From contig NZ_JBBUTH010000011.1 in assembly GCF_038066595.1 (NCBI RefSeq), positions 62,001 through 126,000 of the forward strand: a stretch of DNA of 64,000 bases. Direction: 5' to 3'. Shown here piece after piece: positions 41,971 through 51,520 of the stretch; position 1 is the first letter of the stretch; each line of letters begins with the position of its first letter. The notes under the pieces were generated by a model. It was not told the origin of the DNA, searched no databases, and saw only the letters and a program-made list of their open reading frames with translations. A program made the position numbers and the translations under genes. The DNA is from Pseudaquabacterium inlustre (GTDB taxonomy: Bacteria; Pseudomonadota; Gammaproteobacteria; Burkholderiales; Burkholderiaceae_C).

Positions 41971-43632
41971 TCAGTGGATCACCATCAACGTGAACGGCCA
42001 CACATACGCCTGCAGCGTCACGAACAAGCCCACCAGACAGGCCAGCGCGATCGAGTGGAAGAACACATAGCGCAGGATGTCGCCTTCATGGTTGAACCAG
42101 CGCGTGGCGGTGGAGGCCACCACGATCGACTGCGCATCGATCATCTTGCCCATCACACCGCCCGACGAGTTGGCCGCCCCCATCAGGTTGCCGCTCAAGC
42201 CCAGTTGCTCGGCCGCCACCTTCTGCATGCCCCCGAACAGCACGTTCGACGCCGTGTCCGAGCCGGTCATCGCCACCCCGATCCAGCCCATCAGCGTGCC
42301 GAAGAACGGATACAGCACGCCGGTGCCGGCAAAGGCCAGGCCCAGCGTGGTGTCGGTGCCCGAGAAGCGCGTGAGCGTGCCGAGTGCCAGCATCAGCACG
42401 ATGGTCAGCAGCGAGGTGCGCACCAGCCACAGCGTGCGGAAGAAGGTGCGCACGATCTCCACCAGGCTGTAGCCCATCACCAGCGCGCCGACGATGGCCG
42501 ACAGCAGGATGCCGGTGCCGGTGGCCGACAGGCCGTTCAGCACGTACACCGCGGCTTCCTTGTGCGGCTTGGTCACCACCGGCGGCACCTTCTCGATCAG
42601 GTTGTGCAGGCCGCCGATCGGGAACTTGGGCGCCCAGAGGTCGTTGAGCGCCGTCTTCACCGCCGGCAGGCCCCACACGAACACCGCCACGGTCAGGATC
42701 AGCCAGGGCGTCCAGGCGCGCAGCAGGGCCTGCGGGCTGTGCTTGACGATCACCGTGGCCGGCTTGGCCGTGCCGCCATCGGTCTCGTGGCCCTTCAGGC
42801 TGGGCGAGGTCCAGATCTTCTTGGGCTGCCAGAACTTCAGGAAGCCCACCAGGCACACCATGCTGACCAGGGCCGCGATGATGTCCACCAACTCGGGGCC
42901 GATGAAGTTGCTGACCAGGTACTGCGGGATCGCGAAGGAGAGGCCCGTCACCAGGATGGCCGGCCAGATCTCCCACATCGCCTTGCGGCCGGCAAAGGCC
43001 CAGATCAGCCAGAACGGCACCAGCAGGCTGAAGAAGGGCAGCTGGCGGCCGATCATGGCCGTCACCGCCATCAGGTCGTAGCCATGCACCTTGGCCAGCG
43101 TGATCACCGGCGTGCCGAGCGCGCCGAAGGCCACCGGCGCGGTGTTGGCGATGAGTGACAGGCCCGAGGCCGCCAGCGGGCTGAAGCCCAGGCCGATCAG
43201 GATGCCGGCGGTCACTGCCACCGGCGTGCCGAAGCCCGCCGCGCCCTCGAAGAACGCGCCAAAGCAGAAGGCGATCAGCAGCAGCTGCAGGCGGCGGTCT
43301 TCGGTGATGCCCGACAGCGAGTCCTGCAGGATCTTGAAGCTGCCGTTGCCTTCGGCCAGCTGCTGCAGGAAGATGATGTTCAGCACGATCCAGCCGATCG
43401 GCAGCAGGCCGGTCAGGCCGCCGAAGAAGGCCGCGTTGCCCGCCAGGCCCACCGGCATGCCGTAGCCGAACACCGCCACGCCGAAGGCCGCCACCAGGCC
43501 CAGGCCCGCGGCGATGTGCGCCTTGATATGCAGAAAGCCCAGCGCCACCAGCATCACCACCACGGGGATGGCCGCCAGCGCGGTCGAGATCCACATGTTG
43601 TGGAAGGGGTCGTACACCTGCTGCCAGATCAT
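41971..43632 (-). CDS. L-lactate/glycolate permease (LldP/GlcA family)
   Basis: A 553-aa inner-membrane proton symporter with 12 or more hydrophobic segments. Family strings include MIWQQVYDPFHNMWISTALA, LLIAFCFGAFFEGAAGFGTPVAVT, GALGTPVITLA, GSDTASNVLFGG and MGAANSSGGVMGKMIDAQSIVVAST. GAGGAGACACGGCC precedes the ATG at 43632; an upstream in-frame ATG lacks a good site. Co-orientation with glcDEF supports uptake of glycolate or lactate to feed the oxidase (as GlcA does in E. coli); lactate versus glycolate cannot be read from sequence. The inverted-repeat element lies between it and glcD. Confidence 0.93.
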   Translation of the reverse strand: MIWQQVYDPFHNMWISTALAAIPVVVMLVALGFLHIKAHIAAGLGLVAAFGVAVFGYGMPVGLAGNAAFFGGLTGLLPIGWIVLNIIFLQQLAEGNGSFKILQDSLSGITEDRRLQLLLIAFCFGAFFEGAAGFGTPVAVTAGILIGLGFSPLAASGLSLIANTAPVAFGALGTPVITLAKVHGYDLMAVTAMIGRQLPFFSLLVPFWLIWAFAGRKAMWEIWPAILVTGLSFAIPQYLVSNFIGPELVDIIAALVSMVCLVGFLKFWQPKKIWTSPSLKGHETDGGTAKPATVIVKHSPQALLRAWTPWLILTVAVFVWGLPAVKTALNDLWAPKFPIGGLHNLIEKVPPVVTKPHKEAAVYVLNGLSATGTGILLSAIVGALVMGYSLVEIVRTFFRTLWLVRTSLLTIVLMLALGTLTRFSGTDTTLGLAFAGTGVLYPFFGTLMGWIGVAMTGSDTASNVLFGGMQKVAAEQLGLSGNLMGAANSSGGVMGKMIDAQSIVVASTATRWFNHEGDILRYVFFHSIALACLVGLFVTLQAYVWPFTLMVIH

Positions 43633-43699
43633 GGCCGTGTCTCCTCGCAAATCGGTTGGAATGGAGCGAGACGACACACCACCACGGCCGGCCCGCGGC

Positions 43700-43740
43700 G
43701 CACCGTGGTGCCCGCCCTGCCCGTGCGGCAGGGGGGCGGG
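43700..43740 (-). other. Dyad and hairpin in the leader of the lactate/glycolate permease gene
   Basis: GCACC-GT-GGTGC (43700-43711) is immediately followed by a GC hairpin, CCCGCCCTGCC / GGCAGG-(GGG)-GCGGG, about 68-108 nt upstream of the permease ATG. Possibly a regulator site plus leader stem. Nothing else is recognisable in the 214-nt gap. Confidence 0.35.
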
Positions 43741-43846
43741 GTCAAATCCGGCCGCGCCGGGGCGAGATGGTGCGTGGCAGCCCCATGTCGGGGCGTGAAA
43801 TCTGGGCCGGTGCGGCGTGAAGCTTTTTCACGCGTTCAGCCGCTGT

Positions 43847-44740
43847 TCAGCTGCCGGCCAGCGCCCGTGTCAGCCAGTCGGCAAAGGCCTGGCACTCCCA
43901 GCGCGCCAGCGTGCCGGGCTTCCAGCACAGCCAGTGGTGGAAGGGCGAGTCCACCGCCCGGGGCGACAGGCGCACCAGGCGGCCGCTGTCCAGCCAGTCG
44001 GCGGCCAGTTTCAGGCGCGTCAGCGCCACGCCGAAGCCGGCGGCCGCGGCGTCCAGCATCAGGCCCACGTCGTTGAACTGCGCGCCTTCGCGCGGCTCGG
44101 GCAGCGCGATGCCGCAGGCCTGGAACCACGGGCCCCAGGGCACCAGCGGGCTGCGGATCAGGCGCACGCGCGCCACATCGTCGGCGGTCTCGAAGTGGCC
44201 GTCGAACGGGCCCACCTCGGCCTCGTAGGCCGGGCTGCACACGGGCGTGACCTGGTCGCTGAGGATGCGCACCTGCTCCACGCCGCTGTAGGGCCCGGTG
44301 CCGAAGCGGATCTCCAGGTCGGCCTCCTCGGCCTTCATGTCGGCCAGCGGAATGGCCACCTGCATCACCAGGTCCACCTCGGGGTAGGCATGGCGGAAGG
44401 CGGCCAGGCGCGGCAGCAGGATCTGGCGCGAGAAGGTGGGCGTCACCGCCAGGCGCAGCCGCGCCACCGCCGGGGCCGGCGCCTCGCGGCCGGGCAATTG
44501 GGCCAGCGCCTGCAGGCCCACGCGCACCTGGGCCAGGTAGGCCGCGCCGTCGGGGCTGAGGCTGTAGTCGCTGCGCGCGAACAGCCGCCGGCCCAGCTGC
44601 GATTCGAGCTGGCGGATGCGGTGGCTCACCGCGCTGGGCGTCACCGCCAGCTCGTCGGCCGCGCCGCTCACGCTGCGCAGCCGCGCCACGGCCTCGAAGG
44701 CCTGCAGGTTGGCGATGGGCGGGATGCGCGGGGCGGGCAT
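43847..44740 (-). CDS. LysR-family transcriptional regulator (GcvA-like)
   Basis: A 297-aa regulator with an N-terminal winged helix (ANLQAFEAVARLRSVSGAADELAVTPSAVSHRIRQLE) and an effector domain starting RLRLAVTPTFSRQILLPRL. It ends in the substrate-domain pattern SPFHHWLCWKP common to the GcvA/AmpR branch. It is encoded upstream of the permease on the same strand and divergent from a PEP-CTERM gene. It may control the lactate/glycolate genes, but no operator match has been shown. The start at 44740 gives the expected length. Confidence 0.9.
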   Translation of the reverse strand: MPAPRIPPIANLQAFEAVARLRSVSGAADELAVTPSAVSHRIRQLESQLGRRLFARSDYSLSPDGAAYLAQVRVGLQALAQLPGREAPAPAVARLRLAVTPTFSRQILLPRLAAFRHAYPEVDLVMQVAIPLADMKAEEADLEIRFGTGPYSGVEQVRILSDQVTPVCSPAYEAEVGPFDGHFETADDVARVRLIRSPLVPWGPWFQACGIALPEPREGAQFNDVGLMLDAAAAGFGVALTRLKLAADWLDSGRLVRLSPRAVDSPFHHWLCWKPGTLARWECQAFADWLTRALAGS

Positions 44741-44882
44741 GGCCGCACTGTAGCGGCAGCCGCATGCTGCCCTGCTGCCCCACGAACGGGGGGCCGGCAC
44801 CGCCGCCTTTGAGACGGTGGGGAGACGGCGGCTGGCCAGCATGGTGGCATTCCAATCCCACGGCCTGAACGGCCCTCACGGC

Positions 44883-45599
44883 ATGCGCCCCAACTCAACC
44901 GGCTTCCGCAGCCCCGCCCTGCTCACCGCTGCCCTGGCCATGGCGGCCGCCACCTCTGCCCAGGCGGCCGCACCGGTGTTCTTCGGCCCTACGGCCTACC
45001 TCTCGGCGGCCGACGTCCCGGCCGGCTTCTACGCCGGTGGGGTCGCCACCCTGCTGGAGACGCTGGAAGACCGCAGCCTCGATGCCAGCCTGGCCGCCAG
45101 CCGCGGCCTGCTGCTGGACGTTGGCTTTGCCGGCGCGCGCGATGCCGTGGATGCCGATGACGGCGTCATCGACGGCACCTGCGGGCCGCAGACCGCCGGC
45201 CGTTGCGTCAGCTGGTTCGATGGCGCCGGCAGCTTCGGCCTCACCTTCACCTACCAGGGCGCCGGCCCGCTGCCCACGGCCTTCGGCCTGGTGTGGACCG
45301 ATGGCGGCGGCACCATCACCTTCAGCGCCGTGGGTGCCGATGGCCAGAGCCTGGGCAGCATCTCGGCCACGGGCATCGCGGACAACTCCTTCGGCGCCAC
45401 CACGGGCGAAGACCGCTTCTTCGGCGTGCAGTTCGACGGCGGCATCCGCTCGATCCGCATCGCCAACAGCTCGGGTGGCATCGAGGTCGATCACATCCAG
45501 TACGGCACGGCGGCCGCCGTGCCCGAGCCCGGCAGCTGGGCGCTGATGCTGGGTGGCGGCCTGCTGCTGGCGCGCCGCCTGGCCCGGCGCGGGCGCTGA
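44883..45599 (+). CDS. PEP-CTERM sorting-signal protein
   Basis: About 238 aa, secreted. The signal peptide is SPALLTAALAMAAATSAQAA. The mature part is Gly/Asp-rich (DAVDADDGVIDGTCGPQ) with one likely disulfide pair (CGPQTAGRC), then beta-rich sequence. The C-terminal exosortase signal is VPEPGSWALMLGGGLLLARRL. An in-frame ATG at 44841 is an alternative start. The function is unknown; such proteins are linked to extracellular matrix or biofilm in exosortase-bearing bacteria. Confidence 0.85.
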   Translation: MRPNSTGFRSPALLTAALAMAAATSAQAAAPVFFGPTAYLSAADVPAGFYAGGVATLLETLEDRSLDASLAASRGLLLDVGFAGARDAVDADDGVIDGTCGPQTAGRCVSWFDGAGSFGLTFTYQGAGPLPTAFGLVWTDGGGTITFSAVGADGQSLGSISATGIADNSFGATTGEDRFFGVQFDGGIRSIRIANSSGGIEVDHIQYGTAAAVPEPGSWALMLGGGLLLARRLARRGR

Positions 45600-45655
45600 G
45601 CGGCCTGTCGCGCACGCCGGCGGCCGGCTCCGGGCTTGGGCGACACTGCGGCCCC

Positions 45656-48600
45656 ATGCTGCGCCTGCTGCACGACGACCCCGCCTGGCTGGTGCCGGGC
45701 CAGCCCGCCCGGCCGCTGCCGCTGACGCTGCCGGCCGCGCTGCTGCTGGTGCTGGCCACGCAGCCCGGCTGGATGTCGCGCGAGCGCCTGGCCCTGGTGT
45801 TCTGGCCCGACGCCGCGCCGGCCGATGCGCTGCACCACCTGCGCATCAACCTGCACCGCGCCAAGCGCCTGCTGGCCGACTGGGGCCAGGACAGCGCCTT
45901 GCAGACCGAGCGCGCGCGCCTGCGGCTCGACCTGCCCACCGATCTGGACCCGCTGCGCCAGGCCCAGCAGCAGGGTGATGCGGCCGCGCTGGCCCGGCTG
46001 CAGCCCGAGCGCTGGCTGCCGCTGTGGCGCCTGCCGGGCTATGGCGGCTTCGGCCAGTGGTGCGACGAGCAGGCTGCGCAGTTGCAGGCTGACTGGCTGG
46101 CCGCCAGCGCCAAGGCCCGCCCGGTGGCGCCCGGCAGCCCGGCCGTTGCGGCCAGCGCCGCCGCCCCCCAGGCCGCCCCCCAGGCCGATGCCAGCCTGCC
46201 CGGCCGCGCCGCGCAACTGCACCGCCTGCGTGCCAGCCCCAGCCCGGCGCTGCTGCTGCTGGGCGAGCCCGGCGTGGGCAAGACCACGCTGCTGCGCCAG
46301 GTGTGGCCGCAGGCGCCCTGTCTGCAGGGGCTGGAAGGCCTGCAGGCCATGCCGTACCGGCCGCTGCTGGACGCGCTGCGCCCGCACATCCCGCTGCTGG
46401 AGCGTGCGCTGCGCCAGGGCAGCCACCCGCTGCGCCCGTACCGGCTCGACCTGGCCCGCGTGCTGCCCGAGCTGGCGCCCGACGAGGCCCTGCCGCCGCT
46501 GGACGCGCTGACCGCCCAGACCCGCCTGGCCGAGGCGCTGATCCGTGCCTTCGAGGCCATCACGCCGCTGCTGCTGGTCGACGACCTGCAGTGGTGCGAC
46601 GCCGCCACCGTCGACTGGCTGCTGATGCTGGCCCACGGCGGCCGCCTGCGCTGGCGTGCCGCGGCGCGGCCGCACGAGATCGGCCCCTCGCTGGCCCAGG
46701 CGCTGGATGGCCTGCGTGCCGCCGTGCGGCTGGAAGACCTGGCCGTGCCGCCACTGGCGCCCGAGGCCCTGGCCGAGGCCTGCCGCGGCCGCTGGGACGC
46801 CGGCGCGCTGGACGCCGGGCAGCTGGCCCGGCTGCATGCGCTGAGTGGCGGCAACCCCTTCCTGGCCGGCCAGCTGGTGGCGGCCGGGCTGCCCTTGGCG
46901 GATGCAGCGGATGCAGCGGATGCGGCCGACGCGGCCGCGGCCACCGATGTCCTCGCCACCGCCTTGCCCGAGCGCGTGCACCAGGTGCTGCAGCACCAGC
47001 TGCGCCGCCTGGCGCCTGCGGCGCGCCACCTGGTGGAAGCCGCTGCCGTGGCCGTGCAGCCGCTGCCGCTGGCGGCGCTGCGCCCGCCGGCCACGGCCGC
47101 GCAGCGGGGCGCCGATGGCCGCTGCGATCCGGCCTGGGCCGCCGCCTGGGACCAGGCCGCGCGCCAGGCCGTGGACGCCGGCCTGCTGCGCCGCGACGGC
47201 GACGCGCTGGCCTGCCGGCACGACCTGATCCGCCAGTCGGTGGCGGCGCACCTGGACGACGCGCCGCGCGCCGCGCTGCACCGCCAGGCCGCGCTGTGGC
47301 TGGCCGAGCAGCCCGAGGCCGATGCGCTGACCATCGCGCTGCACTGGCAGGCCGCTGGCGAGCCGCAGACGGCGCTGGCCTGGCGCCACCGCGGCGCCGA
47401 GCAGCTGAAGGCGCGCGGCGGCTTCGAGGCCGCGCGTGCGCTGTGGCAGCAGGTGGCCGACGACTCGGTGGACGCCGCCCAGGCCCTGCGCGCGCGGCTG
47501 GAGCTGGCGGCGCTGGACCTGTTCGACGACCTGGCCAAGGGCCACCGCGCGCTGCAGGCCCTGCTGGCCCAGCTGCCGGCGGTGGCCGATGCCGCGCAGC
47601 GCCTGCAGATCGAAGGCCGCGTGCGCTCGGCGCTGGTGGACAACCGCGTCTTCTCGGGCGACCTGCCCGGCGCGCGCGAGCAGGCCCGCGTGCTGCGCGG
47701 CCTGCTGCCCACGCTGCCGGTGCGCGAGCGCATCGATGCGGTGGAGGTGCTGATCGAGCTGGCCATGCGCGAGCCCGACATCCCCGGCGCCTGGGCCCTG
47801 CTGGCGCGGCTGCGCGAGGACGCGCCGCGCCGTCCGGCGCTGCTGAGCTGGGAGGGCCAGATCCACTGGTTCGGCGGTCAGGCCCAGGCCGCGCACGACG
47901 CGCTGGCCCGCCTGCTCGACCGCCACCCCGAGTACTGCCGCGGCCTGACCATCGAGAACGACCTGGCCGTGATGCTGCAGGCCCTGGGCCGGCTGGACGA
48001 GGCCGAGGCCATGGTGCGCCGCAGCCTGGACAGCTGGCGCGGCGTGCCGCACACCGAGGCCCTGTCGCTGCTGGTGCTGGGCAGCATCCACACCAGCGCC
48101 GGCCGCCATGCCGCGGCGCGCCAGGCGCTGCAGCAGTCGCTGGCGCTGGCCCGCGCCCAGGCCAGCGCCGCCTTCGAGGCCGAGGCCCTGGTGCGCCTGG
48201 CGCGCAGCCTGCTGCGCGAGGCCGACCCGGCCGGCGCCCTCAGCGCGGCCGATGCGCTGGCCGCGGCCGCGCCGCTGGTGGCGCATGGCGCCGAGCCGAT
48301 GCGCGTGTCGCAGCTCGTGCTGCTGCGGGTGCTGCTGCAACTGCGGCCAGGCGCGCCCGCCACCGATCTGGCCGCCGATCTGGCCGCCGACCTGCAAGGC
48401 CTGGACGCGGCCGTGGCGCGCAGCCCGCATCCGCTGGTGCACACCCGCGCCTGGCGCGTGCGCGGCGAGCTGGCGCTGGCCGGGGGGGATGCAGCCGCGG
48501 CCGAGGCCGCCGCCCTGCGCCAGGCCGAGCTGGCCAGCGAGGCCGGCCTGCCCGAGCCGCGCGTGGAGGCCTGGCTGCTGCTGCTGCGCGCCCGCCAGGC

Positions 48601-48718
48601 GCAGGGGGCCGACGCCACGGCGCTGTGGGCGCTGGCCCGCCAGGCCGAGGCCCTGGCGCGTGCGCATGGCCTGGTCGATCTGGCCGCCGATGCGGCCGCC
48701 TGGCTGGGCGAGGCCTGA
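45656..48718 (+). CDS. Large BTAD/AAA-type transcriptional regulator with TPR-like C-terminal half
   Basis: A 1020-aa protein. Residues 1-130 resemble the SARP/BTAD-type winged helix (LTLPAALLLVLATQPGWMSRERLALVFWP, HHLRINLHRAKRLL). After an Ala/Pro linker there is an ATPase domain with Walker A LGEPGVGKTTLLRQV (about 205) and Walker B PLLLVDDLQWCD. The C-terminal half is helical and TPR-like. No LuxR helix-turn-helix is visible at the C-terminus. Two in-frame tandem duplications encode ADAADAADA (46901-46927) and DLAADLAADL (48365-48388), which may vary between strains. The target is unknown. It starts 57 nt after the PEP-CTERM gene on the same strand. Confidence 0.85.
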   Translation: MLRLLHDDPAWLVPGQPARPLPLTLPAALLLVLATQPGWMSRERLALVFWPDAAPADALHHLRINLHRAKRLLADWGQDSALQTERARLRLDLPTDLDPLRQAQQQGDAAALARLQPERWLPLWRLPGYGGFGQWCDEQAAQLQADWLAASAKARPVAPGSPAVAASAAAPQAAPQADASLPGRAAQLHRLRASPSPALLLLGEPGVGKTTLLRQVWPQAPCLQGLEGLQAMPYRPLLDALRPHIPLLERALRQGSHPLRPYRLDLARVLPELAPDEALPPLDALTAQTRLAEALIRAFEAITPLLLVDDLQWCDAATVDWLLMLAHGGRLRWRAAARPHEIGPSLAQALDGLRAAVRLEDLAVPPLAPEALAEACRGRWDAGALDAGQLARLHALSGGNPFLAGQLVAAGLPLADAADAADAADAAAATDVLATALPERVHQVLQHQLRRLAPAARHLVEAAAVAVQPLPLAALRPPATAAQRGADGRCDPAWAAAWDQAARQAVDAGLLRRDGDALACRHDLIRQSVAAHLDDAPRAALHRQAALWLAEQPEADALTIALHWQAAGEPQTALAWRHRGAEQLKARGGFEAARALWQQVADDSVDAAQALRARLELAALDLFDDLAKGHRALQALLAQLPAVADAAQRLQIEGRVRSALVDNRVFSGDLPGAREQARVLRGLLPTLPVRERIDAVEVLIELAMREPDIPGAWALLARLREDAPRRPALLSWEGQIHWFGGQAQAAHDALARLLDRHPEYCRGLTIENDLAVMLQALGRLDEAEAMVRRSLDSWRGVPHTEALSLLVLGSIHTSAGRHAAARQALQQSLALARAQASAAFEAEALVRLARSLLREADPAGALSAADALAAAAPLVAHGAEPMRVSQLVLLRVLLQLRPGAPATDLAADLAADLQGLDAAVARSPHPLVHTRAWRVRGELALAGGDAAAAEAAALRQAELASEAGLPEPRVEAWLLLLRARQAQGADATALWALARQAEALARAHGLVDLAADAAAWLGEA

Positions 48719-48730
48719 TCCGGGCGGCGG

Positions 48731-49933
48731 TCAGTCGGCGGTGAACACCGTCAGCACGCCGGTGTAGCCGTAGACATGGTGGCGGGCGATCTCGCCGCCG
48801 GCGAAGAAGCCCACCAGCGGCACATCGCCCAGCGCGTGCTGCACGATCTGCGCCTCGGCCGAAGGCCCGCCGAAATGCGGCCCGCCGCGGCCCGAGCACG
48901 ACACGTAGACCGCCGCGGCTATGCGGCGTCCGGGCGCCTCACCCTGCGGTGTGGCGGGGGCTGCACCGGGCAGGGCCGGCACCGGCGCGTCGGCCTCCAG
49001 CTCGTCGCGGATCTCGGCGCAGATGCGCACCAGGTCGCGCCGCGCGGCGGCCACGTCGCGGCGGCAGAAGGCCAGCTGCTGGCCGGGCTGCACCACATCG
49101 GCGATGGCCACGCCCTGGCGCGCCGGGTCGATGCCGATCAGGTGGCGCACGCGGGTGTCGGCGCCGAACTGGCCGCCGCGCGACAGCATCGCGTCGTCGG
49201 CATCGCTGAGGCCGGCCAGCGTGGCGCGCAGCGCGGCCATGGCCTGCTGCGGATGTTCGAGGTCGACGCCCAGGTCGGCCAGCAGCAGCGGCAGCGCCGG
49301 CTGGCCGTCCAGCGCCAGCACCAGGTTGCGCTCGGCCGCGGTGACGCGCCGCGTCGGCCCGGCCGGCTGGCAGCCCTGGGTGACGCGCGACAGCAGCGGC
49401 ACCCCGGCGGCAAAGGCCACGCCCGACAGCCCGCCCTCGAACACGCCGTCGGCGATGTGCAGGTTGCGCGAGCGTGACGCGGCCAGGCCGCCGAACAGGT
49501 AGCCGGCGCCGGTGCGCTCGGCCAGCTCGGTGATCAGCTCCTCCAGCTCGGGGGTGGCCGGATCGGCATGCACCAGGGCCGTGTCGGCGCGGGCCGCATC
49601 GAGTGGCTGGCGGCCGTTGAACAGGCTGAACTGCGCGGCCGGCAGGTCCAGCAGCATCAGCACCAGGGCCGGCTCGTCGAAGTACTCCACGCCGCTGGCC
49701 ATCACGCCCACGCCCACGCCGCCGGCCCAGTGCACGCCGGGCCAGCGCCCGCGGGCATCGTCGAGCAGGGCCTCGGCCTGTGCGGCGTAGCGGTCGCTCA
49801 GGTACAGCAGGCCCAGCGTGGGCGTGAAGCCGCCAGGCCGCGCGGCGCGCTGCGCATCGGCCTGCGCGGCGGCCAGCGCCAGGGCCATGCGCGCGTCAGG
49901 GTGCGTGGCGTGGGCGGTGATGGCGGCTTGCAT
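48731..49933 (-). CDS. FIST domain signal-transduction protein
   Basis: A 400-aa cytoplasmic protein with FIST_N (LGLLYLSDRYAAQAEALLDDARGRWPGVHWAGGVGVG) and FIST_C (DAMLSRGGQFGADTRVRHLIGIDPARQGVAI, AAVYVSCSGRGGPHFG, DVPLVGFFAGGEIARHHVYGYTGVLTVF) domains over its full length. FIST proteins are thought to bind small ligands and act in sensory pathways. None of the usual kinase partners is adjacent. It is convergent with the large regulator, 12 nt between stops. Confidence 0.9.
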   Translation of the reverse strand: MQAAITAHATHPDARMALALAAAQADAQRAARPGGFTPTLGLLYLSDRYAAQAEALLDDARGRWPGVHWAGGVGVGVMASGVEYFDEPALVLMLLDLPAAQFSLFNGRQPLDAARADTALVHADPATPELEELITELAERTGAGYLFGGLAASRSRNLHIADGVFEGGLSGVAFAAGVPLLSRVTQGCQPAGPTRRVTAAERNLVLALDGQPALPLLLADLGVDLEHPQQAMAALRATLAGLSDADDAMLSRGGQFGADTRVRHLIGIDPARQGVAIADVVQPGQQLAFCRRDVAAARRDLVRICAEIRDELEADAPVPALPGAAPATPQGEAPGRRIAAAVYVSCSGRGGPHFGGPSAEAQIVQHALGDVPLVGFFAGGEIARHHVYGYTGVLTVFTAD

Positions 49934-49982
49934 GGCGCGGGCCGGGGTGAGCCGGGTGGTTGGGGTGGCTGTGGCGGCGGCC

Positions 49983-50765
49983 TCAGCGCGGGCTGCGCTT
50001 GGTGGCGGCCTGGCGGGGTGCAGCCGCCTTCTTGGCCGCCGTGGGCTTGGCGCGGGGGGCCGCGGCGCTCTGGCGCACGGCCTTGGCCGGGGCCGTGGCG
50101 GCGCCGGCCACCGTGCCGGCCACCGAGGCCGCCTTCTGCGCCACGCTGGCGGCGGTCTTGACCATGGTGCCGGGCATGGCGGCGGCCTTCTTCAGCGTCT
50201 CGCCAGCGGCGTCGAAGCTTTGCTTGACCATCGCGCCGGCCAGGTTCTTGGCGGCATCGGTGGCGGTCTCGTTCATGGCCGAGGCGGCCAGGTCGGTGAA
50301 CTGCTTGGTCAGCGCGCCCCACCACTGCATCGGGTCGATCACGCCGGGCGGCACCGCCGGCGCCGCGGCGGGCGCCTCGGCTTCGGCCTGCGGTTCGGGC
50401 TCGGGGGCCGGCGCGGCGGCGCGCGGGCGGGGGGCCGGGGCGGGGGGCGCCGCCGCGGTGTCGGGCGTGCGGATCTTCAGCGATTCGGTCAGGTCGCCCA
50501 GCGAGACGTTCATCGTCTTCAGCGTCGACAGCGTCATGCGCTGCACCTCCAGCGCCTGGATGGTGGCGCCCAGCATGCGCGCGTTCTGCTCCAGCCAGAA
50601 CTGCACGGTGCGCAGTTCCTCGATGCGCTTTTCCAGCTCCTCGGGGTCGAGCGTGGGCGCGATCCAGTGGCCCACATTGGGCAGGGCGGCGCCGGCGTTC
50701 TTCACCAGGCCCTGCAGGAAGTCGAAGCCGGGAACCATCTTGGTGAACGACAGGGGATCGGTCAT
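49983..50765 (-). CDS. phaM: PhaM-like polyhydroxyalkanoate granule regulatory protein
   Basis: A 260-aa protein. Residues 1-100 match the PhaM family (FDFLQGLVKNAG, APTLDPEELEKRIEELRTVQFWLEQNARMLGATIQALEVQRMTL). An Ala/Pro/Glu-rich linker follows, then a phasin-like helical segment, and finally a basic Lys/Ala/Pro tail (KPTAAKKAAAPRQAATKRSPR region) of the histone H1 kind. In Ralstonia, PhaM activates PHB synthase and ties granules to the nucleoid; the basic tail fits DNA binding. phaC is not in the window. The gene lies 49 nt upstream of the FIST gene on the same strand. Confidence 0.82.
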   Translation of the reverse strand: MTDPLSFTKMVPGFDFLQGLVKNAGAALPNVGHWIAPTLDPEELEKRIEELRTVQFWLEQNARMLGATIQALEVQRMTLSTLKTMNVSLGDLTESLKIRTPDTAAAPPAPAPRPRAAAPAPEPEPQAEAEAPAAAPAVPPGVIDPMQWWGALTKQFTDLAASAMNETATDAAKNLAGAMVKQSFDAAGETLKKAAAMPGTMVKTAASVAQKAASVAGTVAGAATAPAKAVRQSAAAPRAKPTAAKKAAAPRQAATKRSPR

Positions 50766-50880
50766 GCGCGTCTCCGTGGCTGGGGTTTGGGTGCATGGTA
50801 GCCCGGCGGATGGACCGCGGGCTTGCGCGCCGGCATCCCGGCGGTGGCCGCAGCGGCGAGGTCGTGGGGGCGCGGTGTGC

Positions 50881-51357
50881 TCAGGGGCGTGACAGCCGCA
50901 GCACGCCGTCGGTCTGCGTGAAGTGCAGCTTGGACAGCACGTCCATGCCCAGCAGCGGCGCGCCCAGCTGCGGCAGCACGGTGACCGGCAGGCGCTCGGC
51001 GCGCACGCCGCCGTCCAGCACCAGGTCGGCGCGGGTCTGCCAGCCCTGCACCACGCCCCCGGCGGTGGCGCTGCTCACGCGCGCCTCGGGCTGCAGGCCC
51101 AGGCGCTCGGCCAGCGCCAGCGGCAGCGCGGTGCGCGTGGCGCCGGTGTCGACCAGGAACTGCACCGCCTGGCCGTTGACCGAGCCGGTCCAGTGGAAGT
51201 GGCCGTCCGCGCCGCGCCGCAGCTCGATGCTGCGGCCATCGATGCGCACCTGGCTGGCCTGCTGCTGCGCCTGCCAGGCCTGCACGCCGAGGAACACCGC
51301 CGTGCCCAGCACCAGCCAGACGGTGACGTGCTTCAGGGAGCGGGGGAATTCGGTCAT
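50881..51357 (-). CDS. Membrane-anchored retropepsin-like aspartic protease
   Basis: A 158-aa protein. One N-terminal membrane segment (HVTVWLVLGTAVFLGVQAW) is followed by a single aspartic-protease domain with the catalytic Asp70 in FLVDTGATRTALP and the downstream PQLGAPLLGMDVLSKL flap/psi-loop region. It belongs to the TIGR02281-type family, which works as a homodimer; substrates are unknown. The ATG at 51357 is preferred to one two codons upstream. Divergent from the S9 peptidase gene. Confidence 0.88.
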   Translation of the reverse strand: MTEFPRSLKHVTVWLVLGTAVFLGVQAWQAQQQASQVRIDGRSIELRRGADGHFHWTGSVNGQAVQFLVDTGATRTALPLALAERLGLQPEARVSSATAGGVVQGWQTRADLVLDGGVRAERLPVTVLPQLGAPLLGMDVLSKLHFTQTDGVLRLSRP

Positions 51358-51520
51358 CGGCAACAGAGGGGAATCCGGGGGCCAACGATGCCACAGCCTG
51401 CCCGGTGGCGCGTCCGGTGGCGCGCCCGGCCTCGGGCATCATCCCCGCCCATCACACAAGGGCGGCGCCAGGCCCGGCCAGGCAGGCCGGCGCGGCAGCC
51501 GGTCAGGGAGGTCTGCCAGG

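Noticed and set aside
45491..48667. Minus-strand ORF of 1058 aa opposite the BTAD/AAA regulator
   Set aside because: Low-complexity antisense translation with no motifs; the plus-strand frame has Walker A and B.
50762..51442. Minus-strand ORF of 226 aa overlapping the retropepsin gene
   Set aside because: Wrong frame of the retropepsin-like gene, which has the DTGA active site and a membrane anchor.
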